64,000 nt of DNA from Sipunculus nudus (Eukaryota > Annelida > Sipuncula > Golfingiida > Sipunculidae). Below, one piece after another: positions 38,518 through 47,028 of the stretch. The stretch is taken from the NCBI GenBank assembly GCA_026874595.1, contig CM049307.1:77726643-77790642 (forward strand), written 5' to 3'. Within the stretch, counting starts at the first letter, position 1. Every line of letters begins with the position of its first letter. Position numbers and translations under genes: made by a program. Under the pieces are notes generated by a model, which was not told the DNA's origin, ran no database searches, and was given only the letters and a program-made list of their open reading frames with translations.

Positions 38518-39405
38518 TCAAGCGATGAACACGTTTGCACTGCCATATATAGGTTCACGGCACACGGGACAGTGGAGCAAACACAGAGCACACTGGTTGC
38601 AGACGATTATATGTTTGCAGGGGAAAAAGATAACCTCCACTTCGTTTTCTAAGCAGACGGTGCACAACAGTGTGCGTCCTGTTTCCGCACGGCCGAACGT
38701 TTCACCGCCGACATCGAATGTGTCATGTCGTGCGCCGTGGCTGGGACGTCTTTGCTGGTCGGCAACTGATCGTGGCTTACAGCGGATAACAAACAGACAT
38801 TTTGGGCTAAACCTTTCGTGTGCTTTCCATGGGTCATCGTTTGGTCCAAACTCCCCGCACTTCTTACCGCAGCAGAAGCATCGGGTCTGTGCGCCTACTC
38901 CTAGATGAAAAAAACCTGCTTCAGCCATTTGCTCGGATGGGGGCACAGTCCCTATTGGCCAGCGGCGGTGTAACGGTTTGAACGAGTCAAGTCTCTCCTC
39001 AAGTGTTCCCATGGCGGGTACGACAGGGTTGTGCTTGCGTATTCCCAAAGCCTCCATAGTGTGAAATGACGTTGGATCAAGACTGTCTGGCGCCGGGATG
39101 TTGTCAGTCGGTTTCCCGTTGATAAAGGGACATGCGTTTCCAAAGTACAACATATGGAACCACATAGGACAGAAACCTGTGGGATACTCAGTGAAAGATG
39201 CTGCACAAAAGGCGCAGTTGATCACGGCAGAAATGTCGTCGTAGTAAAACCCCGAAGCAGCCATCATGCGGGGTTTGATCATATCTTTTCCTGGCCAGTT
39301 TTCAAACGTTTTCCTGCGGCACAGTTCGCTCTTCATACGTTTGACCTTCACATCTGGCGTTTCGGCCAGCTGTTGCCAACGGAATTTACTGTTTCCTTTA
39401 CCCAT
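38518..39405 (-). CDS. IAP with two BIR domains and a RING finger
   Basis: A GTG-opened frame reaches 39414, but the ATG at 39405 is the likely start (295 residues). The first BIR (about 30-100) is divergent: it keeps the CAFC pair and the distal H and C but lacks the usual DPW..EH spacing. The second BIR (about 130-200) is canonical, with CFCCG, DDPWKAHE and C. A Ser/Arg-rich linker leads to a C-terminal RING with CTVCLENEVEVIFFPCKH, CNQC and CPVC. It would act as an E3 ligase and caspase or adaptor binder, like its neighbours. The divergence of the first BIR suggests an old duplication rather than a recent copy of the adjacent genes. Confidence 0.9.
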   Translation of the reverse strand: MGKGNSKFRWQQLAETPDVKVKRMKSELCRRKTFENWPGKDMIKPRMMAASGFYYDDISAVINCAFCAASFTEYPTGFCPMWFHMLYFGNACPFINGKPTDNIPAPDSLDPTSFHTMEALGIRKHNPVVPAMGTLEERLDSFKPLHRRWPIGTVPPSEQMAEAGFFHLGVGAQTRCFCCGKKCGEFGPNDDPWKAHERFSPKCLFVIRCKPRSVADQQRRPSHGARHDTFDVGGETFGRAETGRTLLCTVCLENEVEVIFFPCKHIIVCNQCALCLLHCPVCREPIYGSANVFIA

Positions 39406-40063
39406 CCCGATCACTTAATTCGGAACAACACGTCTACAAGAATGTCTGGTGCATTCAATGCTGCCTCGTCACGTACTATCCTTTATATGGACAGTGCGTG
39501 TGGTTACATCAGCGTTTTTCTGCGACGTTGCACACGACCCTCTTCTGTCAATGACCGTTCGACAAAAACATGTTCAGGCATGACACGTTTCCAAGGTCAG
39601 TGTCCCAAACAGGTTGCCACTTGCATTCGAAAGTGATAGGGCACTCTAGTGTGCACGTGACCATCATGTGCACGTGTGTTGTTGTTGCGCAACGAAACTA
39701 CTCGTATGTATGGGGGGGGGGGGGCTGCGGCACGTCGGCCTTGGGAACGTGCCGTGACATGCCTGTTTTGTCTAGACGGCGGCGAGTGTTCAGGCACAAA
39801 AAAACAGGTCTGACGTAAACCCTGATAATTTATGAGACACGGAGAAAACCAGGTCTGTGCACCGCACGTGCGCTTTGTAATAGGTGCGACTGCACCGGTG
39901 AAAAGGCGTATAGTTCAGACTGTCTGTCGCGTATGGCCGTTTTCTTACACGGTGAACTGACCTTGTGATGGTATACCCGTGTACACGTTTATTTGATATA
40001 TATGTAACATGGATTGGACAGACACATAACCTGTCATTGTATATTCAACGTTGATGCGTCCTC
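39406..40063. other. 658-bp gap upstream of terminase exon 1
   Basis: This divergent region separates the BIR-BIR-RING gene (-) from terminase exon 1 (+). A run of 13 G lies at 39712-39724, and several CACGTG-like or GCACGTG motifs occur near 39653-39730. TTATTTGATATATATG near 39990-40005 is the best TATA-like element for the terminase. No gene is seen. Confidence 0.5.
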
Positions 40064-41215
40064 ATGGATGTCAGGGGCATAACCGGACAAACCTACGGGT
40101 CTGTTCAAAATCGGAAAAAATCACAGAAGACAGAAGGGCAGACGGCTGTTCGCGGCAGCAATCGTGACATCACACATAATGATCGCGAGAGTGAAGCGTG
40201 GAACACCGCGCCACGGGTTTACCCTGTCACTGCATACCGCCCCAGGGAATGGCAGGTCAACCAACACCCTTTAGTGCGTGACGTCCCTGACTGCACTTTG
40301 AGACACCCACTGTTCTCTTGGGTGGTGGATGATGTGTTCGACGATTACCTGTTCTGGAGGTCGGGTGTTTGCCGGTTACAGGGCAATGCCGAACTGCTCC
40401 AAAATGGCAAAGCGGACGACTTGTACAAGGAGTTTGACTCGCATAACCGTAGTCCGTCATCACGCAGTTTCACTGACATATGGCTCAACACAGAAACGGG
40501 AGTTCGCCAGAACCATGCGCACGTCTGCATTCCCCTGGCTTCACAGATACCCATGACCCTGTTTGAATTGCACGACTGGATGAAACACTCTGTGACCGGG
40601 ATGTCTTCACGGTTGCGACCAGTGTCTCCCTCAGACAGGCTGGCTTTGGATGAAAGCGTGTGGCAGAACACTGAAACGCGAGCGGTGCTCAACTGGCTTA
40701 GTTTGTTACATTTGTTTTTTAAATACAAAGATATCGTTCTTGAACCGTTTCAGGGTCTCATGGTTATGCATATCGTCGCCTTTTCTGCCGCAGCGCGTGC
40801 GCCGGAGCACAACCACATGTTGCAGCGGATCATCAAACGATTTTTCATAGCGGGAGGATACAGCCGGCGTGTTATGACCGAAAGCCGGACGTCAAATATA
40901 TGCGTGGCCCTCGTTCCCAGGCGCATGGGCAAAACATACATCACACAGGTCACGCTGGCGGCGGGCATGCGGGCGACTGATATGCGGTTTGCATATTTTT
41001 CGTGTTCGCATGATCTCAGCCGTAAGGTAAAGGCAGATACTGTGCAACACGTCAACTCCATGCAGCTGATACTCGATCATTTGGACGCCAAAGCCAAACA
41101 ACGTTTCCGAACGACCGTCAATCAGCAAAATCCTATGTACGAACCGAAGTTGGCGATACATTTTGAAAACGGGTTACACACGGAAATGTTTTTCCTCAGC
41201 TTGGGGAATCAAAAT
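40064..41215 (+). CDS. Terminase large subunit, exon 1 (ATPase, Walker A)
   Basis: It starts at an ATG at 40064. The protein carries the terminase ATPase signature VPRRMGKT at about 284-291, the arginine-rich Walker A variant typical of herpesvirus and tailed-phage packaging motors. Hydrophobic strands follow (MRFAYFSCSHDL). The exon ends in phase 0 after codon 384 at a consensus donor, AAT|GTAAGTATA. The matching exon begins at 47029. The protein pumps DNA into capsids through the portal, in the nucleus. Without splicing the frame runs 22 more codons to a stop at 41284, with a polyadenylation signal a few bases on. The two-exon layout around antisense genes is a herpesvirus hallmark. Confidence 0.93.
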
Positions 41216-41288
41216 GTAAGTATAACTGTAGCTGGGATACAGCCACTGGGTCGCATGGATGTGTGTGAGGGAAGGGAGGGATGATGTG

Positions 41289-41294
41289 AATAAA
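41289..41294 (+). terminator. Polyadenylation signal just inside the terminase intron
   Basis: AATAAA lies five bases after the stop (41284) of the unspliced exon 1 frame. It could end a short transcript coding a truncated 406-residue terminase form. Confidence 0.45.
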
Positions 41295-41464
41295 GAATGA
41301 TAACGTGCAATGATTATTAGTATCTTTCATATGACACATTAACGTCCGTGGCAGAGTTTACACATATTAAAAATGCTCACGCCAGTGTTATCGCTTTTTA
41401 TATACTTTTAATAATCATTGTTGTAAATACAGCAGTGGTTCTTACAATGAAACACACTATGATT

Positions 41465-42727
41465 TCACATGGTAAAATAATTTGTGCGACCTTTCAGCAG
41501 GTCGCGCCACAAACCACAGCTAGCACACATATACAACACGTATTCATCGTCCAGTTGTTTAAGTTCCCATATGTTCTGCGGCAGGTCAATGCAAACGCTA
41601 CCCGCACGACGGTTCTGTTCTGACTGCGACGGTGTGTTTGGATCGGACAGTTCCGGTACAGCAGTCTGCAATTTGAACTTGCATGTGGTACTCCTTTCCT
41701 CTAGCATCCTGTCAATGCCATGCTTTGACATGTCCTTCTCTGCGTCAGCTATCTGCCTGCTGACACGCGTGTACGTACTCCCTGGGGCAGCACGCCTGCC
41801 TGCTGTAACACGGTTGCACAGGTTACCTAACCATCCTGACATGGCCGAGTTCTTGTGTTGTGACACACACGACACCCGCACAAAGCGGTTAGGGTTCCCT
41901 GCCTCCACAGGCGTCTCTGTTGGGCCACGCCAACCCGCCTGGAGAGATGCGCACAGACACTGTACGGCAGCTTGCGGGCCACCCCACCCGTTGTGTGAAT
42001 ACGTTTCGTCTTCTGACTGTTCACCCATGCAAGACGTGAAAAGTGAATGCTTCACTAGGGCTGGCGGCACTGCAGGTACGGCGCCCGTCGCTGCGCCGTT
42101 GTCACAAAAGTACGTCCAAAAACTTTTACAGCTAGCTTGATAAAACAACTGCGGACCTGTTCTGGCCATTATATCGGTTACATCTGACGGGTTGGTGTTG
42201 TTTGTGTAAACAGGGATGTTATCGATCTCTGCAAATCCGGCGTACTTTCCTTTCCCCCTCCCGTGAACGAACAGCCAACTGGGGTGCACAACATGGCTGT
42301 TGGCCAACGTCCGACTCTGTAGCCAGGTGATACACTCTCTGTCGGTAATGCCCAGTATGCTGCCTACGGTGTTTTCAGGGAGGGTCACACGGTTTCCCGT
42401 TCTGTACGGTGCGCAGAGCCAAAATCTGCAAATCTGGTGGTATCCTCTGGCGGGCATCACATGTGCGCGTCCGTTCAGTTCTATTCTTACGGGAACTATA
42501 CTGTGTTCGTCTGCGTTACCCTGTAGGTCGCTCAAGATGTAAATGTGGGTCTTGTTCACAACGCATAGTGATGACGCGCCTGTCTTGCAGTTGAGGCCGT
42601 AGAATACGTTCACTGTCTGTGAACGGGGTCTGCATATACGCGTATCACCTGACACGTCTGTCACCAGAAACACGTCACCTGGCGCCGAAAACGAAGGCCT
42701 CGAGAATTTGTCTATAACGTCTACCAT
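41465..42727 (-). CDS. Intron-nested protein A (positional UL16/UL94 counterpart)
   Basis: A GTG-opened frame reaches 42760; the first ATG at 42727 gives 420 residues. It is soluble, beta-rich at the N-terminus and cysteine-containing throughout, with a FVHGRGKGKYAGF segment near 153 and a C-terminal CASCGLW pair. It is the gene nearest terminase exon 1 and is antisense to it. In alpha-, beta- and gammaherpesviruses the tegument protein UL16/UL94, which also has conserved cysteines, holds this same place. The assignment is based on position, size (other family members are about 330-370 residues) and cysteine content, not on a defined motif. A weak resemblance to the 27095-27811 protein is noted. 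Confidence 0.6.
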   Translation of the reverse strand: MVDVIDKFSRPSFSAPGDVFLVTDVSGDTRICRPRSQTVNVFYGLNCKTGASSLCVVNKTHIYILSDLQGNADEHSIVPVRIELNGRAHVMPARGYHQICRFWLCAPYRTGNRVTLPENTVGSILGITDRECITWLQSRTLANSHVVHPSWLFVHGRGKGKYAGFAEIDNIPVYTNNTNPSDVTDIMARTGPQLFYQASCKSFWTYFCDNGAATGAVPAVPPALVKHSLFTSCMGEQSEDETYSHNGWGGPQAAVQCLCASLQAGWRGPTETPVEAGNPNRFVRVSCVSQHKNSAMSGWLGNLCNRVTAGRRAAPGSTYTRVSRQIADAEKDMSKHGIDRMLEERSTTCKFKLQTAVPELSDPNTPSQSEQNRRAGSVCIDLPQNIWELKQLDDEYVLYMCASCGLWRDLLKGRTNYFTM

Positions 42728-42816
42728 TTTGGCGTCTGACAGAGCAGCTGTGCCGCCCACAGTTCAGCGACAACGTTAACACAAATAATACATGTCGGCC
42801 GGCTGACCGGCATGCT

Positions 42817-44388
42817 TCAATACAATACAGGTATAGGTTCCACCAGCGTGAAACCGATGAATTCGATCAGCAGATCCAGAGGGTACGAAAGCCTTTGCAG
42901 CAGTTCTTCCATCATTCCGGGGTAACGCCATTCCACTGGGATGCCCCCCGGAACGTAATGTCGTGTCAAACGCGAGTGCTTGTTGGGACAGAGGAACACC
43001 AAGTCATTTGGTTCACTCACGTTAATCCACATGGAACATTCGTCAGAATGTTGTTGGCCGCCGTGCGGTCCTTTGAATGTAAAATACCACACAGGCTCCA
43101 TGAAGCGTACCGTTCCGTTATGCACACCAGCCCCATAAAAATGAACTTGCAAGTAATAAGGGACGTCTGGGTTTGTCCGACGGCCGTCCATATACCACTC
43201 AACGGCGGACTGCAACCTTGCGCCAAGTCCTTTATTGAAACGCAACTTTACCTGTCCGCATTCCCCCCTCAGGCGACTGATCACCCTCCTGAATATCAGT
43301 ACCAACGCCACAGGGTTCATGTGCGAAAAAGCCCTCATAAGTGGATCGGTCACACCGGGCACTGTACAGCTGTCGCGAACTGTCAACCATCCGGCGTAAA
43401 GCGCGATCTGCTGGGATAATGTATCATGCACGTCCGGACAAATTGAAACGTTAGCGCACCATGTTAGAATGACGTTTATGTCATCCACCTGGTCAAACAT
43501 TCTGCTCAGCATAGGGAGGCTAACTGAGGTCAGCACTCGGAAGATTTTGTCTTCGATCCCGCACTTGTACGTCCCCGTGCTCGCCGGGTCCATCTGCCGT
43601 TCTGAAAACACCTGTCCATAATTGTGCATGTGAGATAACAGCATTACGGCCACGGATCGCCTCCTGCCTTCCTCTGTTGCAGGTACAGCCGGTTCCCAAT
43701 GGCAGATTAGTCGCATGCAGGTGTGTTCAGGTGTTAAGGCTTGCATTTCTGCAGACGTGGTTTGGTCTTCCGGGGCAGGATTAGCATCGTAAAACTGGTT
43801 CAGTACGCTTCGTAAATTCACTGCTGCGGACACGGTCTCTCCGGGAATGGCACTCATTTCACTTTCGGTGGTTTGCGCACCTGCCTCTGTACCAGGTAGT
43901 TTTTCCAGCGCTTTCAAGGAACGGGCGTGGATAAGCCACTCGTTGAACATGCACGTGACGCTTGACAAAATGAAATGTACAGGCACGGTAACTCTGTCCA
44001 GCGTGTCATTGGGACCGTTATCGTTGTCAATGAACAAGATGTCCAGCCAATCTGTCAGCTCCACTGAAGAACCGGGCTCCCTGCTATACGATACAAGGTC
44101 TGGCCGTGGCATGTCCAGTTCTATGACCGTGCCTCCCACTAATGTATCGTAGAACATGTTCCTTGGTTTGATTTCTGTGTAGCGGTTATGCCATCTGTGA
44201 TCACGGGCTGACATGTAATGGGTCACCAAGCGTATCCAAAAAACTTCGTCAACGCGACGGTGGTGTAGGTACAGAAACATGGACGCCGGGGCTCCAGCGG
44301 CTGTTCTCCATATCGGTTCATAGCAATCCTCAAATGGCCTGGTCACTGCTGGTCCGGTATGTGGATCACATAGGTCTTTTGCAGCCAT
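42817..44388 (-). CDS. Intron-nested protein B (positional UL17/UL93 counterpart)
   Basis: It begins at an ATG at 44388 and encodes 523 residues, mixed alpha/beta, with no signal peptide or membrane span. It has an acidic FIDNDNGPND loop near 115 and a Ser/Thr-rich linker near 175-215. The C-terminal 180 residues are compact and aromatic-rich. It is the second gene inside the terminase intron, antisense to the terminase. In other herpesviruses the capsid vertex and packaging protein UL17/UL93 lies next to UL16/UL94 in this order, at a size of about 600-700 residues. That makes a capsid vertex component a fair guess, by position only. Confidence 0.6.
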   Translation of the reverse strand: MAAKDLCDPHTGPAVTRPFEDCYEPIWRTAAGAPASMFLYLHHRRVDEVFWIRLVTHYMSARDHRWHNRYTEIKPRNMFYDTLVGGTVIELDMPRPDLVSYSREPGSSVELTDWLDILFIDNDNGPNDTLDRVTVPVHFILSSVTCMFNEWLIHARSLKALEKLPGTEAGAQTTESEMSAIPGETVSAAVNLRSVLNQFYDANPAPEDQTTSAEMQALTPEHTCMRLICHWEPAVPATEEGRRRSVAVMLLSHMHNYGQVFSERQMDPASTGTYKCGIEDKIFRVLTSVSLPMLSRMFDQVDDINVILTWCANVSICPDVHDTLSQQIALYAGWLTVRDSCTVPGVTDPLMRAFSHMNPVALVLIFRRVISRLRGECGQVKLRFNKGLGARLQSAVEWYMDGRRTNPDVPYYLQVHFYGAGVHNGTVRFMEPVWYFTFKGPHGGQQHSDECSMWINVSEPNDLVFLCPNKHSRLTRHYVPGGIPVEWRYPGMMEELLQRLSYPLDLLIEFIGFTLVEPIPVLY

Positions 44389-44587
44389 GGTTGTTTGAGG
44401 TTTTCATCGGTGGGGGGCTTTCCCGAACGGGTTTTTACTAAGGGATCCCCCAACGGGTGACGGGTTACCACCGCATGAAATGAACTATATGTTATTTGCG
44501 GTGGTGGTAGCTTATTCAGTAATGTCAACTAAACGGTAAAACGTAACGAGTATGTCTCGCAGACGTTTCCGCTGAAGTAGTCCAAAT

Positions 44588-45346
44588 ATGGATAGGGTAC
44601 CTTTGGAGGAATGTATGCCACTAGATGTCAGGAGGCAGCTTGAACTGCAACGAGGCGCGGGTTTTCTTCGGCTAGACAAGAAACGGTCGCCCACCGTCCC
44701 TGATGTGGCTGAAACGCTCAATAACGTGGACGGAAAGATTCTATCCAGTGTGTTGTTACCTTCGTTGAGCTTACACAGCGACGAAAGTATCTGCACTTTT
44801 TTATTTGGAAGTCCTGGAATCCCTGACGCTTTGCATGCAGACCAGGAATGCCTGCGTTTGTACAACTACATCTGCATCCGTTTGGCGGCTGTATATTTCG
44901 TGAGACGATTTCTAATGTCAAAAGAGGTCCCGCATAGCCATACATTCATGATCAGTTGTACGAGGTTTTCGTGTTTGATCGAAGGTTTACGCGACCTGTA
45001 CTACCTGAAATATTCCGAGGTACAGCGGTTGGTGGATGCAATCGATAAGGCGAATGAAGATATGCGAGCTGCGAGAGGAGAGGTCGACGTATGCACTGTA
45101 ACTATGCGCTACCGTTGGATGGTGTCTGCATACGCTGCTTTCGGGTGTTTCATGAGGCTGGTGGCAGAAGCGTGCCGTTTCCATTGCAAACCCACACCTG
45201 TGTCACTCGGCCATTCTAACACGGCGCGCCGTGTCCTGAACAGCTGTGAAGACTCAGCTTTCATGTTGTCTGAAGACGGAACTACTGTCCTGAGTCACCT
45301 GCTTTTGCATGTTCCCCATTTGACACTAAATGAACTAGCTGTGTGA
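44588..45346 (+). CDS. Intron-nested sense-strand protein, unrecognised (252 residues)
   Basis: It starts at an ATG at 44588 and is the only gene in the terminase intron on the terminase strand. The protein is mostly helical, with Leu/Cys-rich helices (LYNYICIRLAAVYFVRRFL near 100-118), and has no signal peptide or clear transmembrane segment. I do not recognise the family. It may be translated from its own transcript, since splicing of the terminase would remove it. No equivalent is known to me in the intron of vertebrate herpesviruses, so it may be a lineage-specific insertion. Confidence 0.65.
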   Translation: MDRVPLEECMPLDVRRQLELQRGAGFLRLDKKRSPTVPDVAETLNNVDGKILSSVLLPSLSLHSDESICTFLFGSPGIPDALHADQECLRLYNYICIRLAAVYFVRRFLMSKEVPHSHTFMISCTRFSCLIEGLRDLYYLKYSEVQRLVDAIDKANEDMRAARGEVDVCTVTMRYRWMVSAYAAFGCFMRLVAEACRFHCKPTPVSLGHSNTARRVLNSCEDSAFMLSEDGTTVLSHLLLHVPHLTLNELAV

Positions 45347-45453
45347 CGCCTACAGGTAAGCTTTTAAAGGTTTTCACGTAGCTTCCACGGTGAAAGTTTA
45401 CAAAATGGAAACAGGGGACTTAGAGTAACTGTGGATTATAGACACAGGCGGCT

Positions 45454-46548
45454 TCATAAACGCTGGTGATGTGATATGCAGGGCTTGGGTAGCATCGGCG
45501 TAAAATACCTGTATTTTGGACACTTGGATACATTCATACCGGTCACTGGGTCATAAGCAGTGTACGTGATGTGGTTACACCCGCCGCCTTCGACGTCCTG
45601 CGTGGTGACCTGTCCAGCCACACCTGCTGAAAGCTGGCTAGACGTTGACGCCGGATGGTCGTAGATCCACATGGCATTCCTTTGTTTGCCCCGGTTCATG
45701 TCTGATACTGCATGTCTCATATGTGTGGCGAGGTATTTTTTCAATTCATCGATTGTCCGGGATCCCCTGGTCGAGTCCTTTTCCGACGAAGTGAGAGATT
45801 CCACTGCAGAGCACCATGCGCGGGAGCATTCACCGTACGACGGACGAAGGTTGGGTGACAGCCGAGACAGGGCCTTGTAACACTCGTATTTCACATGTTT
45901 CGTGTCGTCTTTGGATGGGTGTGACACTTTGCTTGACACGTAATCGTGCAGAAGCGCGTCAGTCTCTGTGTATCGACTGAACAGGAGCTGATCAACAAGT
46001 GAAAAGTTGTACACCGTGACGGGTCGGGCTATTACCGCCATAACGAATTCCGGACGTGGCTCTACCCTTAGGAGTTCGTCACGGTCGGCTGACTGTTGTT
46101 TTTCCCACGTGTACGTCGCCATGTTGTCTTGTTGAAAAACATGGGTCGCACATGTTTGGCCGTTCCCGTCACCTGTAGATATAACCGGTGCGTCATTCTC
46201 TGTCCCGTGCCGGGGAAACTCGTCCTCACGCGGACACGTTTCATATATCTTGGCTCCGCTCGGCATCCCTGATGCCACACACACCATATCACCGTCTGCC
46301 GTCATCTCCACGCCAGGGCAAGGGTCGCTACCGCTGTCCGGGTGCTGGTCCCCTGTTTTGAAACAGGCATGGAGGCGTCCGTGCGTGATGCAGTGGAACA
46401 AAGCCGGGGGAGACCTTGTTTTGGCGACGGTGTTTAACAAAAAAACGTAGTGGTCTGGCGGACGTCTGAAACGGCATCGCGAAGCGTTCGTTGAGTAACA
46501 CGGATTGTACCTCCTGGGTCTCCCTTTACTCTTACCTTTTGCTTTCAT
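45454..46548 (-). CDS. Intron-nested zinc-finger protein, UL92/BDLF4-like pattern
   Basis: It starts at an ATG at 46548 and has 364 residues. The N-terminus is very basic (KAKGKSKGRPRR). Near residues 50-95 it shows FHCITHGRLHACF, then DPCPG, then GDMVCVASG. This order of Cys and His residues ending in a C-x-x-SG turn is the layout of the beta/gammaherpesvirus late-gene transcription factor UL92/BDLF4. More Cys/His residues follow, and the C-terminus is probably ordered. UL92 sits between UL91 and UL93 in the terminase intron of cytomegaloviruses, and this gene lies in the equivalent place. Late-gene transcription would be the role, if the match holds. Confidence 0.55.
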   Translation of the reverse strand: MKAKGKSKGRPRRYNPCYSTNASRCRFRRPPDHYVFLLNTVAKTRSPPALFHCITHGRLHACFKTGDQHPDSGSDPCPGVEMTADGDMVCVASGMPSGAKIYETCPREDEFPRHGTENDAPVISTGDGNGQTCATHVFQQDNMATYTWEKQQSADRDELLRVEPRPEFVMAVIARPVTVYNFSLVDQLLFSRYTETDALLHDYVSSKVSHPSKDDTKHVKYECYKALSRLSPNLRPSYGECSRAWCSAVESLTSSEKDSTRGSRTIDELKKYLATHMRHAVSDMNRGKQRNAMWIYDHPASTSSQLSAGVAGQVTTQDVEGGGCNHITYTAYDPVTGMNVSKCPKYRYFTPMLPKPCISHHQRL

Positions 46549-46655
46549 GAGTGGGGTACCCTGTCATATATGTTGCCATAAAATACCTAAAATGTGTATG
46601 ATCATTTATATTCTCAGCTGATTGGCACCCCCAGAGGTGCGATAGGTTTTTGTTG

Positions 46656-46907
46656 TCAGATGCGGTCACTGTGAGTGGTGCATATATCGTAGTAAGCAGA
46701 CATCACAAGGGAGGATAACGCTTTTAAGACGATGTCACATCTTTTCGTATCACACGTTCCCTCATCCCGAACATGCTCGTGTACCATAAAGCAGTTCTCG
46801 TGTAACCGGTCTATGATCTGTTGTGGCGTGCTCACGAGCAGTGCTTGTTCCCAGCTACTCACCAAGTCCTCTAACTCGTCTAAAGTGTGTTCGGTGCCTT
46901 GAGCCAT
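46656..46907 (-). CDS. Small intron-nested protein, positional UL91 counterpart (83 residues)
   Basis: The frame opens at a GTG at 46952, but the ATG at 46907 is the likely start. The product is a small, mostly helical acidic protein with LDELEDLVSSWEQALL near the N-terminus. It is the gene closest to terminase exon 2 and antisense to it. In beta- and gammaherpesviruses the small late transcription factor UL91 (about 80-110 residues) lies exactly here, next to UL92. Size, strand and neighbours fit that role, but the sequence is too short and variable to prove it. Confidence 0.5.
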   Translation of the reverse strand: MAQGTEHTLDELEDLVSSWEQALLVSTPQQIIDRLHENCFMVHEHVRDEGTCDTKRCDIVLKALSSLVMSAYYDICTTHSDRI

Positions 46908-47028
46908 CCACCCTCCCTTTTGAATATGTGTCTGTTTAATCTGCGCACTCACGTGCTTTTATATGGTTGTTTCGCCGTCATGACCCTTTTTTATAATCAG
47001 TGACGTGGTCTTTTCTCGTTCGTTTCAG

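Larger units (their letters stand above)
41216..47028 (+). other. Terminase intron (5.8 kb) containing five genes
   Basis: The intron runs from a GTAAGT donor at 41216 to a pyrimidine-rich TCGTTTCAG acceptor ending at 47028. Both exons are phase 0. It contains four antisense genes and one sense gene, in the same arrangement as the genes nested in the terminase intron of vertebrate herpesviruses. Confidence 0.88.

Noticed and set aside
39712-39724. Run of 13 G as a functional element
   Set aside because: Homopolymer runs are common assembly or slippage sites, and nothing near it points to a role.
47005-47028. GTG-started frame upstream of terminase exon 2
   Set aside because: These codons are the pyrimidine-rich acceptor region of the intron, and the terminase exons match in phase at 47029.
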